64,000 nucleotides of DNA from Epithemia pelagica. Lineage: Eukaryota; Bacillariophyta; Bacillariophyceae; Surirellales; Surirellaceae. The translations under genes were made by a program, and so were the position numbers. This document shows, one piece after another, positions 21,261 through 32,222 of this stretch (positions are counted from its first letter, which is position 1; the number at the start of each line of letters is the position of its first letter). The notes under the pieces were generated by a model that was not told where the DNA came from, made no database searches, and worked only from the letters and a program-made list of their open reading frames with translations. The stretch spans positions 2,914,001 to 2,978,000 of the forward strand of contig OX337228.1 of NCBI GenBank assembly GCA_946965045.2, in the 5' to 3' direction.

Positions 21261-23208
21261 ATGAGCACAAGGGCGGTGCCGCCGTCGCCAACTTCTCAAG
21301 GGGAAACGAAAAATGGCATGACTTTACGGGAAGAGGGACATGGTGGCAATACCGCAGAACCTCACAGATATCGTGTTCTAGTAGAGTTTGCCCATCGACA
21401 TTTGGACTTTCTCTTGGCCGAGCTCCAGTCGGTTCTACAACTGAATGCGATTTCTCTAGGAGAAACGAATAATCGACAATGCGAATGTTATCTGGAGACG
21501 TTACTTCATCAAGATCGGTTTGATGCCTTGGTAAAAGAGCGCTCCAAAACCGATGCATTCCAGAGATTAGCCCGACGGCCCTTTGTCATTCTTTCCTTTT
21601 CGGCCGATTCGAAATGGGCTCCACTGCAACACAAAGAACTTGGACACAATGGTGACCAACGGCGACATGGGGAAGGTCTCCAAGCAGAAAATTGTATGCA
21701 TCATCCTTCCATCGCCCAAGTTCTGCTCGAGCGATGTGTGCTTGTTCGCAGTGTCATTGAGTTGTGGGCCATGGCTCCTTCGATTGAGGAATGCGCGCTA
21801 GAAGTCAAGACATGGACGACTCAAACTAGTCTGGGAAGGACCATTTATGATAAGTGCAGGAATGGAAGGGGTATTCGCACGCTGCAGCGTTCGTGGAAAT
21901 TCTCTATTCATACCCTCGGTTGTACTTTTACACGAGAGGAACACGCGACGATGCGCGGCAAGTTTCATGATTGTTTGCAAATTCCTGGCCCAGTCCAAAT
22001 GAAAGACCCTGACGATGAGTACATTTTTATTCGAGAAGTCGAACTGGACTACAAGGGTGGGCCCATGTTTCCCCTTTATGATTTTCAAAAGCAAGTCATT
22101 CCGGAGAATCAGGCCCGCCCTCCGCTGTGTTGCTACTTTGGCCGTGTACTAGAGGGAGCTCGGTCTGTCAAAGGACGAGGGCATCTTGAAGAATACTCCC
22201 TCAAAAACCGAGGTAAGCTGCGAATAGACTCAATGGGAGTCTGATACCTTGATGGTTTGAAGTACTGTCGTGTGGAAGCTTTTCCTTTGCCTACTCACAC
22301 GACTTGTTTTCAAATCGTTATTAGTTTATCTTGGTCCAACGAGTATGGATACAGAACTTTCCTTTGTCATGGCTAATTGCGGTCAAGTGAAAAGAGGATC
22401 TATCGTAATGGACCCCTTTGTCGGCACTGGGTCCATATTAATTTCCTGTGCTTTGTATGGGGCCTATTGTATGGGTACTGACATTGACATTCGTGTGCTT
22501 CGGGGAAAAGGACAAGAGAAAAATGTGTTTGGCAACTTTCAGCAATATGGTCTCCCACGACCAGAACTGATTCGTAGCGATAACGCTCTGTATCATCGTC
22601 ACTTTCGTGGCGCTTGTCCACCTCAACCCTTGTACGATGCCATTTGCTGTGATCCTCCCTATGGTATACGAGCGGGAGCACGCCAAACGGGATCTCGTCG
22701 CCGCTCAGGGGACAGTTCCACCACTGCATCGGTCCGTTCTCTCACAGAGGAGGAACGCAAAGACCACATCCCCCAAACCAAACCTTACCCCGTCTCAGAT
22801 GTCATGGCCGATCTTTTGGACATGGCGGCTCGTACACTTGTCATGAACGGCCGCTTAGTGTATATCATTCCGTCGTTTGCCGACTTTGATCCTGAATCGG
22901 ATCTACCACGTCATGCTTGCTTGCGCCTAGTTCACTGTTGCTACCAACCTCTGTCGCTGGAGCTGGGTAGACGGCTTGTCGTCATGGAGAAAATGGAAGA
23001 ATACAACGTGAATCGAGAAGACGAATACCGTCAAAATGTTTGGAAGAATGGGCAGGCATCGGCAGAAAAGGTTATGGCCATTCGAGCCAAGATCAATGAA
23101 GCTGCCAAAGTGAAACCGGGATACGAAGAAAAATTAGCCATGCGAAAACAAAAGCGCAAACAAAACAAAGAAATGAAAAAGAAGGCCAAACTCGCTGAGG
23201 AGAAATAA
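21261..23208 (+). CDS. TRM11: tRNA (guanine-N2)-methyltransferase TRM11
   Basis: Exons 21261-22212 and 22325-23208 flank a 112-nt intron, giving 611 residues. TRM11 with TRM112 makes N2-methylguanosine at position 10 of tRNAs. The N-terminal part has the THUMP-like opening YRVLVEFAHRHLDFLLAEL. After the intron come VYLGPTSMDTELSFVMAN, the SAM-binding motif VMDPFVGTGSILI (Asp near 347) and the catalytic DPPYGIR (near 427), all typical of the TRMT11 family. The end is Lys-rich (KQKRKQNKEMKKKAK), possibly for RNA contact or nuclear import. The human protein is 463 residues; the extra length here is in a Gly/His-rich insert in the N-terminal half and the Lys tail. The gene shares a 264-bp divergent upstream region with the YEATS gene. 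Confidence 0.9.
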
Positions 23209-23269
23209 AAGTTGGTGTATCGCTTTTGCTTCTCCAGACAAATGTCCCAGTAAGCATCCCGCTATTTCG

Positions 23270-25481
23270 TTATGTCATTGATACTGTGCTCATGTACACA
23301 TGGTTCCGATTGTCGCCACCAGAACTATTATCAATGGGACTGGTTTTCGGTCGTCGAAACAAAGAGCACGGCCATAAACAATGTCTCCAGAACATGCGTC
23401 GTTTCTGTATCCGTTCCAGGTACTCGCCTTCATCTTCAATTTGAAAGACTGCTGATCTGATCATAAGGCAAACCATCGAAAATGTAACAATTGACAACAT
23501 GGCGATTGCCACCGATGCGAGTCCCACTTGTGCCTTTTGGTGCGAAGTGATCGCATAGAATACAGGTATTAATGAATAGCACAGAATTTTAGTGATCGCA
23601 TAGAATACAAATATGAATGAACGATATTGATATCCTCTTGACTTACATCGTAGCAGATTGCTTCATGCATGAAAATGACATAAGCTGGATTCCAATGCCG
23701 GCACCAGAAGAAGCGATTGAGATCTTCCAGTGTGAGACTCAATAAACAGAGCGTTCGTTCAACCGCGAGAGAAGCTGTGACAATAAGCGATTTATCATTT
23801 CCACATAGCTCGTTCCATCGAAAGTCGTCCACACTGCTGAGCGCATCTAGAAAAGCACTTATCTTTTCCAACACCGAAATGGTGGTGCTGCTCTGTTCCC
23901 CGAATCGTATTGGTGCGTCGGAGGGATCACACCCATTCACATAAAATTTTGCGAAAGAGTAGATTACAGAGCCAAGCTGGGTTTTCTCTTTTCAAGGATA
24001 TATGACACCTTGGGGTCAGGCGAATTGATACACCAGTCGGATGCGCCGACTGCTGCTAGAACAAAAGCTACTCCAAAGGCCAATGCCAACACAGTGAACA
24101 AGATCCACAAGGGAAACAAAATCTTTGCTCGCAGAAAGCTAAGAACCGGACCAACTCGGCGAATATGTGCCATGAGAAGAAGCCATATATTGAAGAGGCA
24201 CAGTGCGGAGACTGCAACTGTGAAACCAAAGGATACCCAAAATGCCCACTCTAACTGATTTTCACCGCTCAGGAAGCTTTCAAGGTCATCACTGATCGCC
24301 TGTAAATCTTGTCGCACCTTCCGGATCTCCTGAAACAGGTATGCAGTTCCCTCGAAAATTTCAGAAAAGACTTGTTCAACCGAGTCGCGGAGGTCATCGA
24401 TCGGCAACTGATCAAAGTCACATATATCAAACAGTTCAGATGTGTCACAGAGCGCTGTTGATGCCTTGGGACAAATTCCATTGAATGTTCTTATCTCGGC
24501 CCTTGTGGTGTTTGAGACCGCTTCTTCCCGAATAAGTAAGTTGTCAATAACTACAATTGCCCCTTGACAAAGATCTTGAATATGCTCCAAGCCGTCACGA
24601 ACTGTATGAAAGGTTCGGTCCATGTACTTTGTACCATACGCGCAAAATAGTAAACAGGAATAGATGGTACACACTGTCGCAATGAAGAAGGCCACTCTCG
24701 TTCGAAACATACGTCTCTTCTGTTGGGAATACTGATTTGGGCCATCGTCTTCAAACACAAACTCATTCTTCTGCATATCAATGGTATTTACATCATGTTG
24801 CGGTTCTCCCTGGATGCCCTCTCGTCTTTGTTCTTCACTTGTGTCACGAAAAACGGAGTCCCGCTTTATTGTTTCTTGATCTCGGTAACTTTGTTCCATA
24901 CTCATTCCATCCATTTTCTTTTCTTCCCCATCAAAGCTGCTGGCTTCATCATAAAGTTTTTCGTTTCTGGTAATATCCTCCTCACTTGTCGCAAAGTCGT
25001 TGTCATACAACTGAGGGTTCGGCAAAGAAATGTCTTTGCTCGTTTCTCGCCGCCGTACAAACCTTCCTGATAAAAATCCTACTCTTTTGTATCCAGCACA
25101 CTTGAGACAAAGAATAACGAGTGCAGCGACGACAAAAACGACAGTTGCAACAACGCTGGTCGCAACCATTCCTTGTAGGTAGTCGCTGTCCTCCCCTTGG
25201 AGGAGCGTCATGATATCACTGGATGCCCCCAGTCGAATGGCCACTCTGTTTGTTGTTTTGAGGAGAGCCGACTCGTTGAACAGTGGTGGACGAAACAAGT
25301 CTCGGCTTATGGAAACGCGGCAAAACGGCAGGTCCACGACACTTTCAACGTTTTGCAGTGGGTCGTTGGCATCAACGGTCGGCACATCAAAGGGATCACT
25401 AAAAGCATCGACAACATAGGCCTTCCTCTGCGTAAGGTTCCTCTGGCTTTCGAACATTGTAGATAGCGTTGTCATCGTCAA
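23270..25481 (-). CDS. Five-helix membrane protein of unknown function
   Basis: I assign exons 25481-24009, 23976-23647 and 23533-23270, giving about 688 residues. Hydrophobic segments lie near residues 105-125, 265-285, 408-430 and 450-475, with a fifth in the last exon (VAIAMLSIVTFSMVCLMI). A large acidic cytoplasmic-type loop sits between helices 1 and 2, and a Cys-containing, coiled-coil-like loop between 2 and 3. The layout loosely recalls tweety or prominin proteins, but I do not recognise the family. The first intron would be only 32 nt (24008-23977, GT...AG); without it the frame stops 9 codons later, with it the frame continues as LGSVIYSFAKFYVNGCDPSD. The second intron (23646-23534) contains a tandem duplication. 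Plasma or endomembrane location is inferred. Confidence 0.65.
23547..23624. repeat. Short direct duplication inside an intron
   Basis: Within the second intron of the membrane protein gene, AGTGATCGCATAGAATACA occurs twice, about 45 bp apart, each followed by a related A/T-rich tail (GGTATTAATGAATAG and AATATGAATGAACG). This looks like a local duplication with later drift. Confidence 0.75.
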
Positions 25482-25838
25482 CAGGGCTTTGGTGAGGGAT
25501 CTTGTTGTACGTTCCTAGCTCCTTGCACCGTTGCGTCACCCCTCCAAACTGGCAATGCTAAATTTCGTCAGGAGTCTTAAAAAAATGAGGAAACGCGAAT
25601 CAAATTGTATGAACGCATGGGGCTTGGGGGTTCCGTTGGGCATATGTTGAATATATCTAGAATATAGCCTCTGCGCGCACGTATGTCTTATACGAGTGCT
25701 CGTATCTTGTCATGTATTATGGTAGTTATTCGTGCCCATACGTTGGATGGAGGGAGTCGCAGGAAAGGTCTTCTTTGAGTCACATACCAGCTGGCCGACG
25801 AATATGGACCGTCGATCTTTTGATTCTGGATCTTCGGC

Positions 25839-27247
25839 ATGATGCGAATGATCTCTTATCAGTATCATGCATCCATGCTTGTATGGGTTTGGTTGTTGTT
25901 ATTGGGGAATAGTCTGACGGTGTACCACAAAGCCTTGGGCTTTGAAGCAGCGTTCATGCTGCCTCACCTCTCCACACGTTCCCGGAGTAGTACTACGCGT
26001 GTTGTCCTTTCCTCGGGTGCCGTCGCTCCATTATCGTCCAATTCGACGGTGGATCGTAACTCTCGAAACGACCATGCTCTTGAACAAGACAATACTCGGC
26101 TGCATCATCAACGTCAGACATGTGCCTTGCTCAAAATCAGTTATGATGGTGCTCGTTTCAGTGGGTGGAGCGCGTCTGGAGATACTTCCCCCCCAAATCA
26201 ATCCATGACCATGACAAGGCCCAAGGATGCGCCGCGAAGCGGAAATCGTCGACGAAACTACCGAATCCATGCTTTAAACTCTGGACAGCCACGATCGGTG
26301 GAGGGAGTGGTGCGAGCCAATCTTGCCAAGGTATACGGGAACATGGATCCGGATCATATTGTAGTGGAGGGATGCAGTCGTCTGGATAAAGGTGTTCATG
26401 CAACCGCCTTGGTCGCTCTCATCTACGGCCTTTCTACAAAAGATCGAGGCTCTTTTAGTCAGGGACGCTCAATAGAAGGCAAAAAGCTACCTCATCCGCG
26501 AAATAGTACCGACGAAACATGCTTCATGCCTCTTCCCATGTCCATTGACAAGCTGGGATATACCATGAAGTGAGTGCCCCGTACAGAGCAAACAAAGTAT
26601 GACATGACCGTCCTCTAACCTGCTTGGTCTTTGCCAACGCTCATAGTCGCATGCTTCCGCCTGACATTCGAGTCATGGAAGCGGCCGAGCCACCGACACT
26701 GTCAGGACCAATTCCATTTCATCCCTCTCTTTCATGTCGTTCCAAAACGTACCAATACAAGCTGGCCTGGGGAACACTGGCCGATCCAACACCCCAAATG
26801 CGATTCCAGTGGTATGTGGGAAAGACCTTGGACATGAATCGGATGCGTCAAGTGGCGGAGACCGCACTGACTGGGAAACATGACTTTTCTGCGTTTCGAG
26901 GAGCTCCTCGAGGCACGTCGGACAAGCTAAAATTTGCCAAACAAGACACTGTTTGCCATGTCATGGACGTTACTACCGAACATGTGCCATCTTCGTCGCA
27001 GAGTTGGTCGAGAACGCAGGATATGGTGATTTCCATTCGAGCCGATCGGTTTCTTTACAAAATGGTTCGGTTCCTGGTGGGTGCCATTGTCGCAGTTGGT
27101 GCAAACACCTTGGACCTGGATGATGTGGAACGTATGATAGAGACAGGGGTGCGTCACAAGGAATTCGAATGCGCACCACCGGGAGGGCTAGTACTTTATC
27201 ATGTCGAATTTGATTCACCCATTCAGTGGAAAGCAATGAATTCATGA
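25839..27247 (+). CDS. TruA-family tRNA pseudouridine synthase, probably plastid-targeted
   Basis: Exons 25839-26569 and 26647-27247 flank a 77-nt intron and give 443 residues. TruA enzymes isomerise uridines in the tRNA anticodon arm. The catalytic Asp is D183 in [12 protein letters not shown]. Other family segments are [14 protein letters not shown], the junction [13 protein letters not shown] created by splicing, [23 protein letters not shown] and [17 protein letters not shown]. The N-terminus has a hydrophobic stretch ([16 protein letters not shown]) and then [19 protein letters not shown]. This is a signal peptide followed by an F-start, Ser/Arg/Thr-rich transit-like region, as in diatom plastid proteins (ASAFAP-like). 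An insert near residues 110-145 is basic. Plastid location is inference; mitochondrial or cytosolic forms from internal Mets are possible. Confidence 0.88.
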
Positions 27248-27818
27248 GGTGAGTGCATCAGTCTACGTTTTTTTGTAATGTTTTTTTGCACTCTATTTGC
27301 CTTCGCTTGGCTTTTTCCCATCCTCTAGCCATGACGATCTTCCCAACGGGTGCGAGAGTATTTCCGGATGACACATTCGCTAGCAGATTTTGATTGTCCG
27401 TCGTTCATTTGTTTGTGGGTCTCCGACAACCAATTGTATTCTCATTCGTATTGTGGTTTCTTCCAGGTACGTCGAAACAACATGTTGCATTCGCAGACAC
27501 TTGAGTAATATCCATGGGTGGATTGGGAACAAAGGATGGTACAAGGTCACCCTCTCTCGGGTACTGCAACATTAAACAACCAATAAAAGGCGGAGTTTAT
27601 TAGCGTCGAATACACAGTAGAACCACGTGGGGCAGCTGCAGTTTTTGTGGCGTCGGCTTTGACTTCGTCAAAGTTTGGTTTTGCTGGCATTTTCCGTGTT
27701 TCGACTGTCAGTACTCCAACGACACGCAATTCGACCTCATTTTATTATTCCTTCATATATATATTCTGTGTTGGACCCACAGGGAATGGCTTTTAGGGTA
27801 CAATGAACAAGAGACTCA
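27248..27818. other. Intergenic between convergent genes
   Basis: This 0.57-kb gap lies between convergent TruA and glycosyltransferase genes. A 47-codon reading frame on the minus strand (MPAKPNFDEVKADATK, from about 27690 to 27547) has a protein-like start but quickly becomes nondescript. I cannot support it as a gene. Confidence 0.4.
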
Positions 27819-29309
27819 TTATTGTCGTCTTGAAGGTCGCAAGTCAATGACAGAGGTGGAATAACGGGGTTCCAAGATGAATCGTCGAAGGTCATTCATA
27901 AGTCTGCTCCAATTACTAGCAGTGGTCAAGACAAAGTCGTTAGCTTCCATGGCGATCAAGAGCGAGGCCAAGGAGGCCAACCCAGGCGTTCCCTCTTGAG
28001 CTTGGGCCATTTGGGGATTCCCATTGTACCCCTCTTGTCGATATTTCGAAAACTCTGTCACAAAGGGATCCACATACAATCTCCAATGCGATGGTATCGT
28101 TTCACGCATGGCTTGTACTGCGGTTGGATCTTCAGTGGCCAAGAAAATGTGCACCGTATCATTGTCATCCTCGTGACTGTGCGCTGACCATGTCTCGTTT
28201 GCAGCCTGGCGTATTTTGTCATGGCGTTGTTGTACAATGCGATGACAAGCATTGACATATGACGCAATGTCGACTAATTTCATTTCTTTGTACTTGTCTC
28301 CCCACCGAATGTGGACGGTGATCAAGTTGGGTGGAACGATACCACGAGGTGGAAAGACAAGGGGGAGCCTCTCTACGGCAAAGTCCACGACTCGTGAGGA
28401 AATGCTGGAAAACAAAAACTCCATGGCGGATCCAGCAAATTCATGTTCGGTCATGTTGGCCTCTTGTAGCAGAGTCTGGCATTCATTGCGAATACGTCCA
28501 TTCCCACGATAAAGTTTGCGTTCATAGCGTTCCGCAGTGCTAGAGGTGTTGTTGTTGGTGCTGTTGTTGCGACGAAGCTGGTCCAGTGTCGTCATTACCG
28601 TGTTCATTTCAGCATTCTCATTACTGGTCGGACACAATTCTTCGGATTGAAAAAAGTAGCACGTCATGGAGGACCAATGGTTGTCGCTCGGACAGTTGTG
28701 TTGGTCCCAAAAGACCCATGGTCTTGCTGTAATAACACGTTGGCCTTGCTGCATACCGTTGCACATGGCCATTGTCCATAAGTACAAATCACTTCCCATG
28801 CCATATCGATTCCGATAGCGAAATTCTGCTTCGGGGTTAGTGCAAGTACGTTGATGAGCTGCGATTCGCTGGGCCGTGGTAGAATATAGATTCAATTGCG
28901 TCCAATTTAGTCGCAAACCACCAGTAGGAGAAACAGGCCCAGACGCCTTGTTCCCCGTGAAAATCGTGGTTCCCGGTGGAGGGGGTGCTCGTTTAGTCAT
29001 GGTGGACTTTACCAACACGGAAGGGGCAACATTGTTCGTACACAACTCGTCCAGAAAACATTGTCGAACGGATTGAGAAATATCCCAGGGCGAACGGGTC
29101 TCACCACCCGTCAATGACCTCCACAAATGCAGCACCAGAACGACGGCAAGCACCATGGCAACCACTGCAACCTTTGTGCAAGTTTTCGGCACCGCATTGC
29201 GGTCGAATGGACGTGTTCTCATTACATGTGTCTGATATATTGGATGAGTCCAAGAATCCGACAGGTTCTCGAGCTGTTCATATCCTCGAGGTGACCGCTT
29301 TTTCATCAT
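27819..29309 (-). CDS. Type II membrane glycosyltransferase, FUT8-like (GT23-related)
   Basis: This single-exon gene encodes 496 residues. A cytoplasmic tail, one transmembrane helix (VAVVAMVLAVVLVLHLW, about 47-63) and a lumenal catalytic part fit a Golgi type II enzyme. The segment LITVHIRWGDKYKEM corresponds in pattern to the HVRRTDK motif of alpha-1,6-fucosyltransferases. VHIFLATEDPTAVQAM and a final FVLTTASNWSRLMNDLR match the donor-binding end of that fold. Several N-glycosylation sequons (NWT, NNS, NTS, NMT, NET) are present. The likely activity is GDP-fucose-dependent transfer onto N-glycans, but the first motif deviates (RWGDK for RRTDK), so the exact sugar is open. It is divergent from the oxygenase gene at 30282. 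Confidence 0.68.
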   Translation of the reverse strand: MMKKRSPRGYEQLENLSDSWTHPIYQTHVMRTRPFDRNAVPKTCTKVAVVAMVLAVVLVLHLWRSLTGGETRSPWDISQSVRQCFLDELCTNNVAPSVLVKSTMTKRAPPPPGTTIFTGNKASGPVSPTGGLRLNWTQLNLYSTTAQRIAAHQRTCTNPEAEFRYRNRYGMGSDLYLWTMAMCNGMQQGQRVITARPWVFWDQHNCPSDNHWSSMTCYFFQSEELCPTSNENAEMNTVMTTLDQLRRNNSTNNNTSSTAERYERKLYRGNGRIRNECQTLLQEANMTEHEFAGSAMEFLFSSISSRVVDFAVERLPLVFPPRGIVPPNLITVHIRWGDKYKEMKLVDIASYVNACHRIVQQRHDKIRQAANETWSAHSHEDDNDTVHIFLATEDPTAVQAMRETIPSHWRLYVDPFVTEFSKYRQEGYNGNPQMAQAQEGTPGLASLASLLIAMEANDFVLTTASNWSRLMNDLRRFILEPRYSTSVIDLRPSRRQ

Positions 29310-30281
29310 GGTGTCATGGTATTGTCTTCCTATGCGTGGCCCGAAATCCAGTGCGAGTGGCTTTCGTCCGGCGGGAAAGCCTGCACGCTACATTCTTGCA
29401 AATTGGCATGCGTCGGCGCGTGTTGTGCAGTGTTGTGTGACGCCCAACACAAGCAGTCTTGATGTTTGTCGCACAGGGAGCAGAGCAATGATCGGTGTGC
29501 CGATCTGGAGAGTGCAAAAAGAAAACAAGAAGCATGATCGGTGCACCGAATTGTCTTTAAGTCGTCTCTGGGCCGCGCGGTCGTTGAATGATGGCCGGCA
29601 GGAGCAAGCATGCCCAGCCAACACTATCACTTAGCGCACAACTCACACGCCACCAACAGAGTGCCTCAGAAGGTACTCAAGGGTGTTGATCCACCCAACG
29701 GCAACGGCAACATCAGCCACAAAAAACGCTGTCATTACTCAGTGCTTGCTCTGCTAGCAGTTCTGAATAACACACTGTAGTCGGTGAAAGGACTTGCGTC
29801 AACAACGGCCCATGGCAATCGTCGGAACAACCCAAAGGTTCATTGACTCAAATAAGACAGCCACTACGTGCTAGAGTGCTCGCATTCTAATAAGCAGTTA
29901 ACTAGTAGCCGACACACGTGAACAAAGCACGGTCATCGTTAGAAAAGCGAATCTCCCGAACGCGAAAGACACCCATCGCGCAACAACACGGGAAGGCAAC
30001 ACCGATTCGAATGCGCAACAATCGACAAGCCCAGGGCCTTGATTAACACACCGGTTTGGCAACTGCACCAGCACACGTAACTAAATTAACAACAACAACA
30101 ACAAAAAGCACCCGTTCAGCGTCGTGATCGCCGCTGAAACAACAATCGGAAGATAGTACCAAATCGCAACCCCTTCAAACGCGAAACTTTCTCGGCAACA
30201 ACAAACAAACAAACAAACAACAGAGTGTGCGCAGATCTTTTGAGCCTCGCAAAGTGGGTCCACAAAAAGCACTATCACACC
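29310..30281. other. Intergenic, divergent 5' region with CAA-type microsatellites
   Basis: This 0.97-kb gap separates divergent glycosyltransferase and oxygenase genes. It holds CAACAACAACAACAA near 30090 and AACAAACAAACAAACAAACAAC near 30200, probably in the 5' UTR of the rightward gene. I see no other feature. Confidence 0.5.
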
Positions 30282-31460
30282 ATGCAAACAGAAACAACTG
30301 CATTTGTGGAAGCCGGCAACAGAGGCAGCAGCAGCAGCAGCAGGGTTGAAAAATCCATCTCCGGGAGCTCTCCCCCTTCACATCTTGTTAATGGAATCAC
30401 AATAATGTCGACACAACACTCCGGAACAAACAATGCGTCGGAACCCAGCAGCGTTTCTCATAACGGCTTTTCTTCGAAGGCAAAACAAGCTTTGCTCTTC
30501 TATGTGTTCGTGGTGCTTTCCTTTGCTGGCATCTTTTCCCAGTCCATGCGTTTTATGCCCGAACCATGGACAAGCGTTGATGAAGTCCAGCGTCGTGATG
30601 GTGAAGAGAAAAAAGACAACAACTATGTTGGAGTCATTGAAGAATTGTATCAAGTCGTAACCGCGGAACGCCTGAGCAAGATTGCACGGGATCACAGAGA
30701 AGCTTACGCGCAAGCGGACCCGTTCCCGCACATTGTGATTGACGGGATCTTCCCGAGGCGTATCCTGGAGGCTATTTCCAACGAAATTCCGGAAGAGAAG
30801 GCCCAGCAGAACGGATGCTACAACCCGAAAAAGTGTTTCTTGACTCCCAAGCAAAACAAGAAGTCCGCCGTTGACGACGAAAACAATATGGGTTTGTACA
30901 CGCGCGTCTTCTTTGGGTTTCTAAAATCCAGCACGTGGGTGAAATTTCTCGAAGAACTATCCGGAATCCCTAACATCATCCCGGATCCTCACTACCGAGG
31001 TTCCGGCTTGCACGTCACCGCATCGGGAGGCAACCTGGACATTCACGCCGATTTTAATCGATACAACGCGTACCAGTTAGATCGTCGAGTCAACACGTTC
31101 GTGTACATGAACGACGATTGGCCCGATAGCTACGGAGGGCATCTCGAGCTCTGGGGTCGCGACATGAAGTCTTGCTATCAAAAAATTTTGCCCGTCATGG
31201 GTCGCTTCGTGGTCTTTTCCTCCACGGATTTTTCTTATCACGGTCATCCGCAGCCCCAAACGTCTCCAAAAGACAGGCTTCGGCGATCGATAGCGCTCTA
31301 CTATTTCACAAACGGACGTCCGACGGAAGAATGTTTGGATGGAGATTGCGCAGGAAACAATCATAGCACATTGTTCAAGAAACCTGAAAACTGCACGGTG
31401 TGCGAAGAAGCAATGTGCAAACGTTATGACGAAACCGCACCATATTGGGTTGACGCTTGA
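30282..31460 (+). CDS. 2OG-Fe(II) oxygenase, membrane-anchored
   Basis: From the ATG at 30282 (MQTETTAF) the single exon gives 392 residues. An N-terminal Ser-rich tail and one hydrophobic helix (LLFYVFVVLSFAGIF, near 70-90) suggest a type II membrane protein. The catalytic domain shows the facial triad: HADFNRY (His255, Asp257) and a distal His near 320 in SYHGHPQP, then Arg in RRSIALYYF for 2-oxoglutarate. VNTFVYMNDDWPDSYGGHLE and LELWG are typical of the Ofd1/Tpa1 and bacterial prolyl-hydroxylase-like branch. A short Cys-rich tail (CLDGDC, CTVCEEAMC) may bind metal or form disulfides. The substrate is unknown. It is unrelated in detail to the hydroxylase at 16553-18691. Confidence 0.85.
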   Translation: MQTETTAFVEAGNRGSSSSSRVEKSISGSSPPSHLVNGITIMSTQHSGTNNASEPSSVSHNGFSSKAKQALLFYVFVVLSFAGIFSQSMRFMPEPWTSVDEVQRRDGEEKKDNNYVGVIEELYQVVTAERLSKIARDHREAYAQADPFPHIVIDGIFPRRILEAISNEIPEEKAQQNGCYNPKKCFLTPKQNKKSAVDDENNMGLYTRVFFGFLKSSTWVKFLEELSGIPNIIPDPHYRGSGLHVTASGGNLDIHADFNRYNAYQLDRRVNTFVYMNDDWPDSYGGHLELWGRDMKSCYQKILPVMGRFVVFSSTDFSYHGHPQPQTSPKDRLRRSIALYYFTNGRPTEECLDGDCAGNNHSTLFKKPENCTVCEEAMCKRYDETAPYWVDA

Positions 31461-32222
31461 ATAAGAGACACAAGCATGCTCCTTCCTTCCGCGGCTAACA
31501 ACACCGGTGGTCTGTGCGATTGTGTCATGTAGGATGAGAGCATGTTGCATAGTAGAGAATCGCGACAGCTCTATTATACTTTCTTTTTGAATCGCGACGG
31601 TTTTCTGTTTGAATTGCGACGGCTCTATTTTTGTATTGCGACGGGGATTATACTTTCTTTTTGTCGAGCGCAAGGAATCGATACTTAATTGCGACGGCAA
31701 GTTTCTTTTTGATTGCGACGACGGCTTTCTTTTGATGAATGGCGGGTTGCACCTCATAGCAAACTACCGTTTCTTCGACGAGCTTTGCGCTCTGCATCGC
31801 GTTCTGCTCACGGGCTTCTTGTTCCTTGAGGTATTGCCGTACGCCCGTGGGTGCGCCGTTGGGGAAGCAGCTCACTAACAAGCGACTTTGAACAAGAAAC
31901 ATCATGCAGAGAATTGATTCGGTTTTGGAGATCTAGTCTTGGACTGGCTGCTTGGAGGCCTTTGGATCGCAAGCAGAAGAGTCCCACTTGGCTGGACAGT
32001 TTGTAAGAATAGAATAATGTGTATAATTTAGATTTGGCTTTGATTGCAAAAGGTTTCATCTATCTTATCAATCCTATAGAAAACGATTCAGTTTATCAGA
32101 CCCAAGCATCTACCTAGTCAATGCTATGAAGAGAGATTGTCGATTGATTGCGTTCATCGCTTGGAAGAACGCAATTGCATCAAAAGACAAGACGAGAGTG
32201 AGTCGGCGCACATGACTGACTG
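31461..32222. other. Intergenic with a degenerate tandem repeat
   Basis: This gap follows the oxygenase gene and precedes the acidic protein gene. Its first third holds the GCGACGG repeat listed separately. The remainder (31740-32222) shows no gene that I can support on either strand. Confidence 0.4.
31557..31735. repeat. Degenerate tandem repeat, core ATTGCGACGG
   Basis: The core AATTGCGACGGC (variant AATCGCGACGG) occurs six times in about 180 bp, separated by TTTCTTTTTG and TCTATTATAC blocks of varying length. It lies in the 3' flank of the oxygenase gene. The spacing is irregular (about 20-50 bp), so it is a decayed or growing minisatellite. Confidence 0.8.

Noticed and set aside
27547-27729. 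Small minus-strand frame MPAKPNFDEVKADATK
   Set aside because: Only the first 25 codons look protein-like and no continuing exon was found.
13620-31680. Shared 14-mer GTCGAGCGCAAGGA at 13620 and 31663
   Set aside because: A few chance 14-mer matches are expected in 64 kb, and the flanks are unrelated.
31077-31757. 226-codon minus-strand frame over the oxygenase gene and the GCGACGG repeat
   Set aside because: Its N-terminal end is translated repeat and its C-terminal end is antisense to a well-supported gene.
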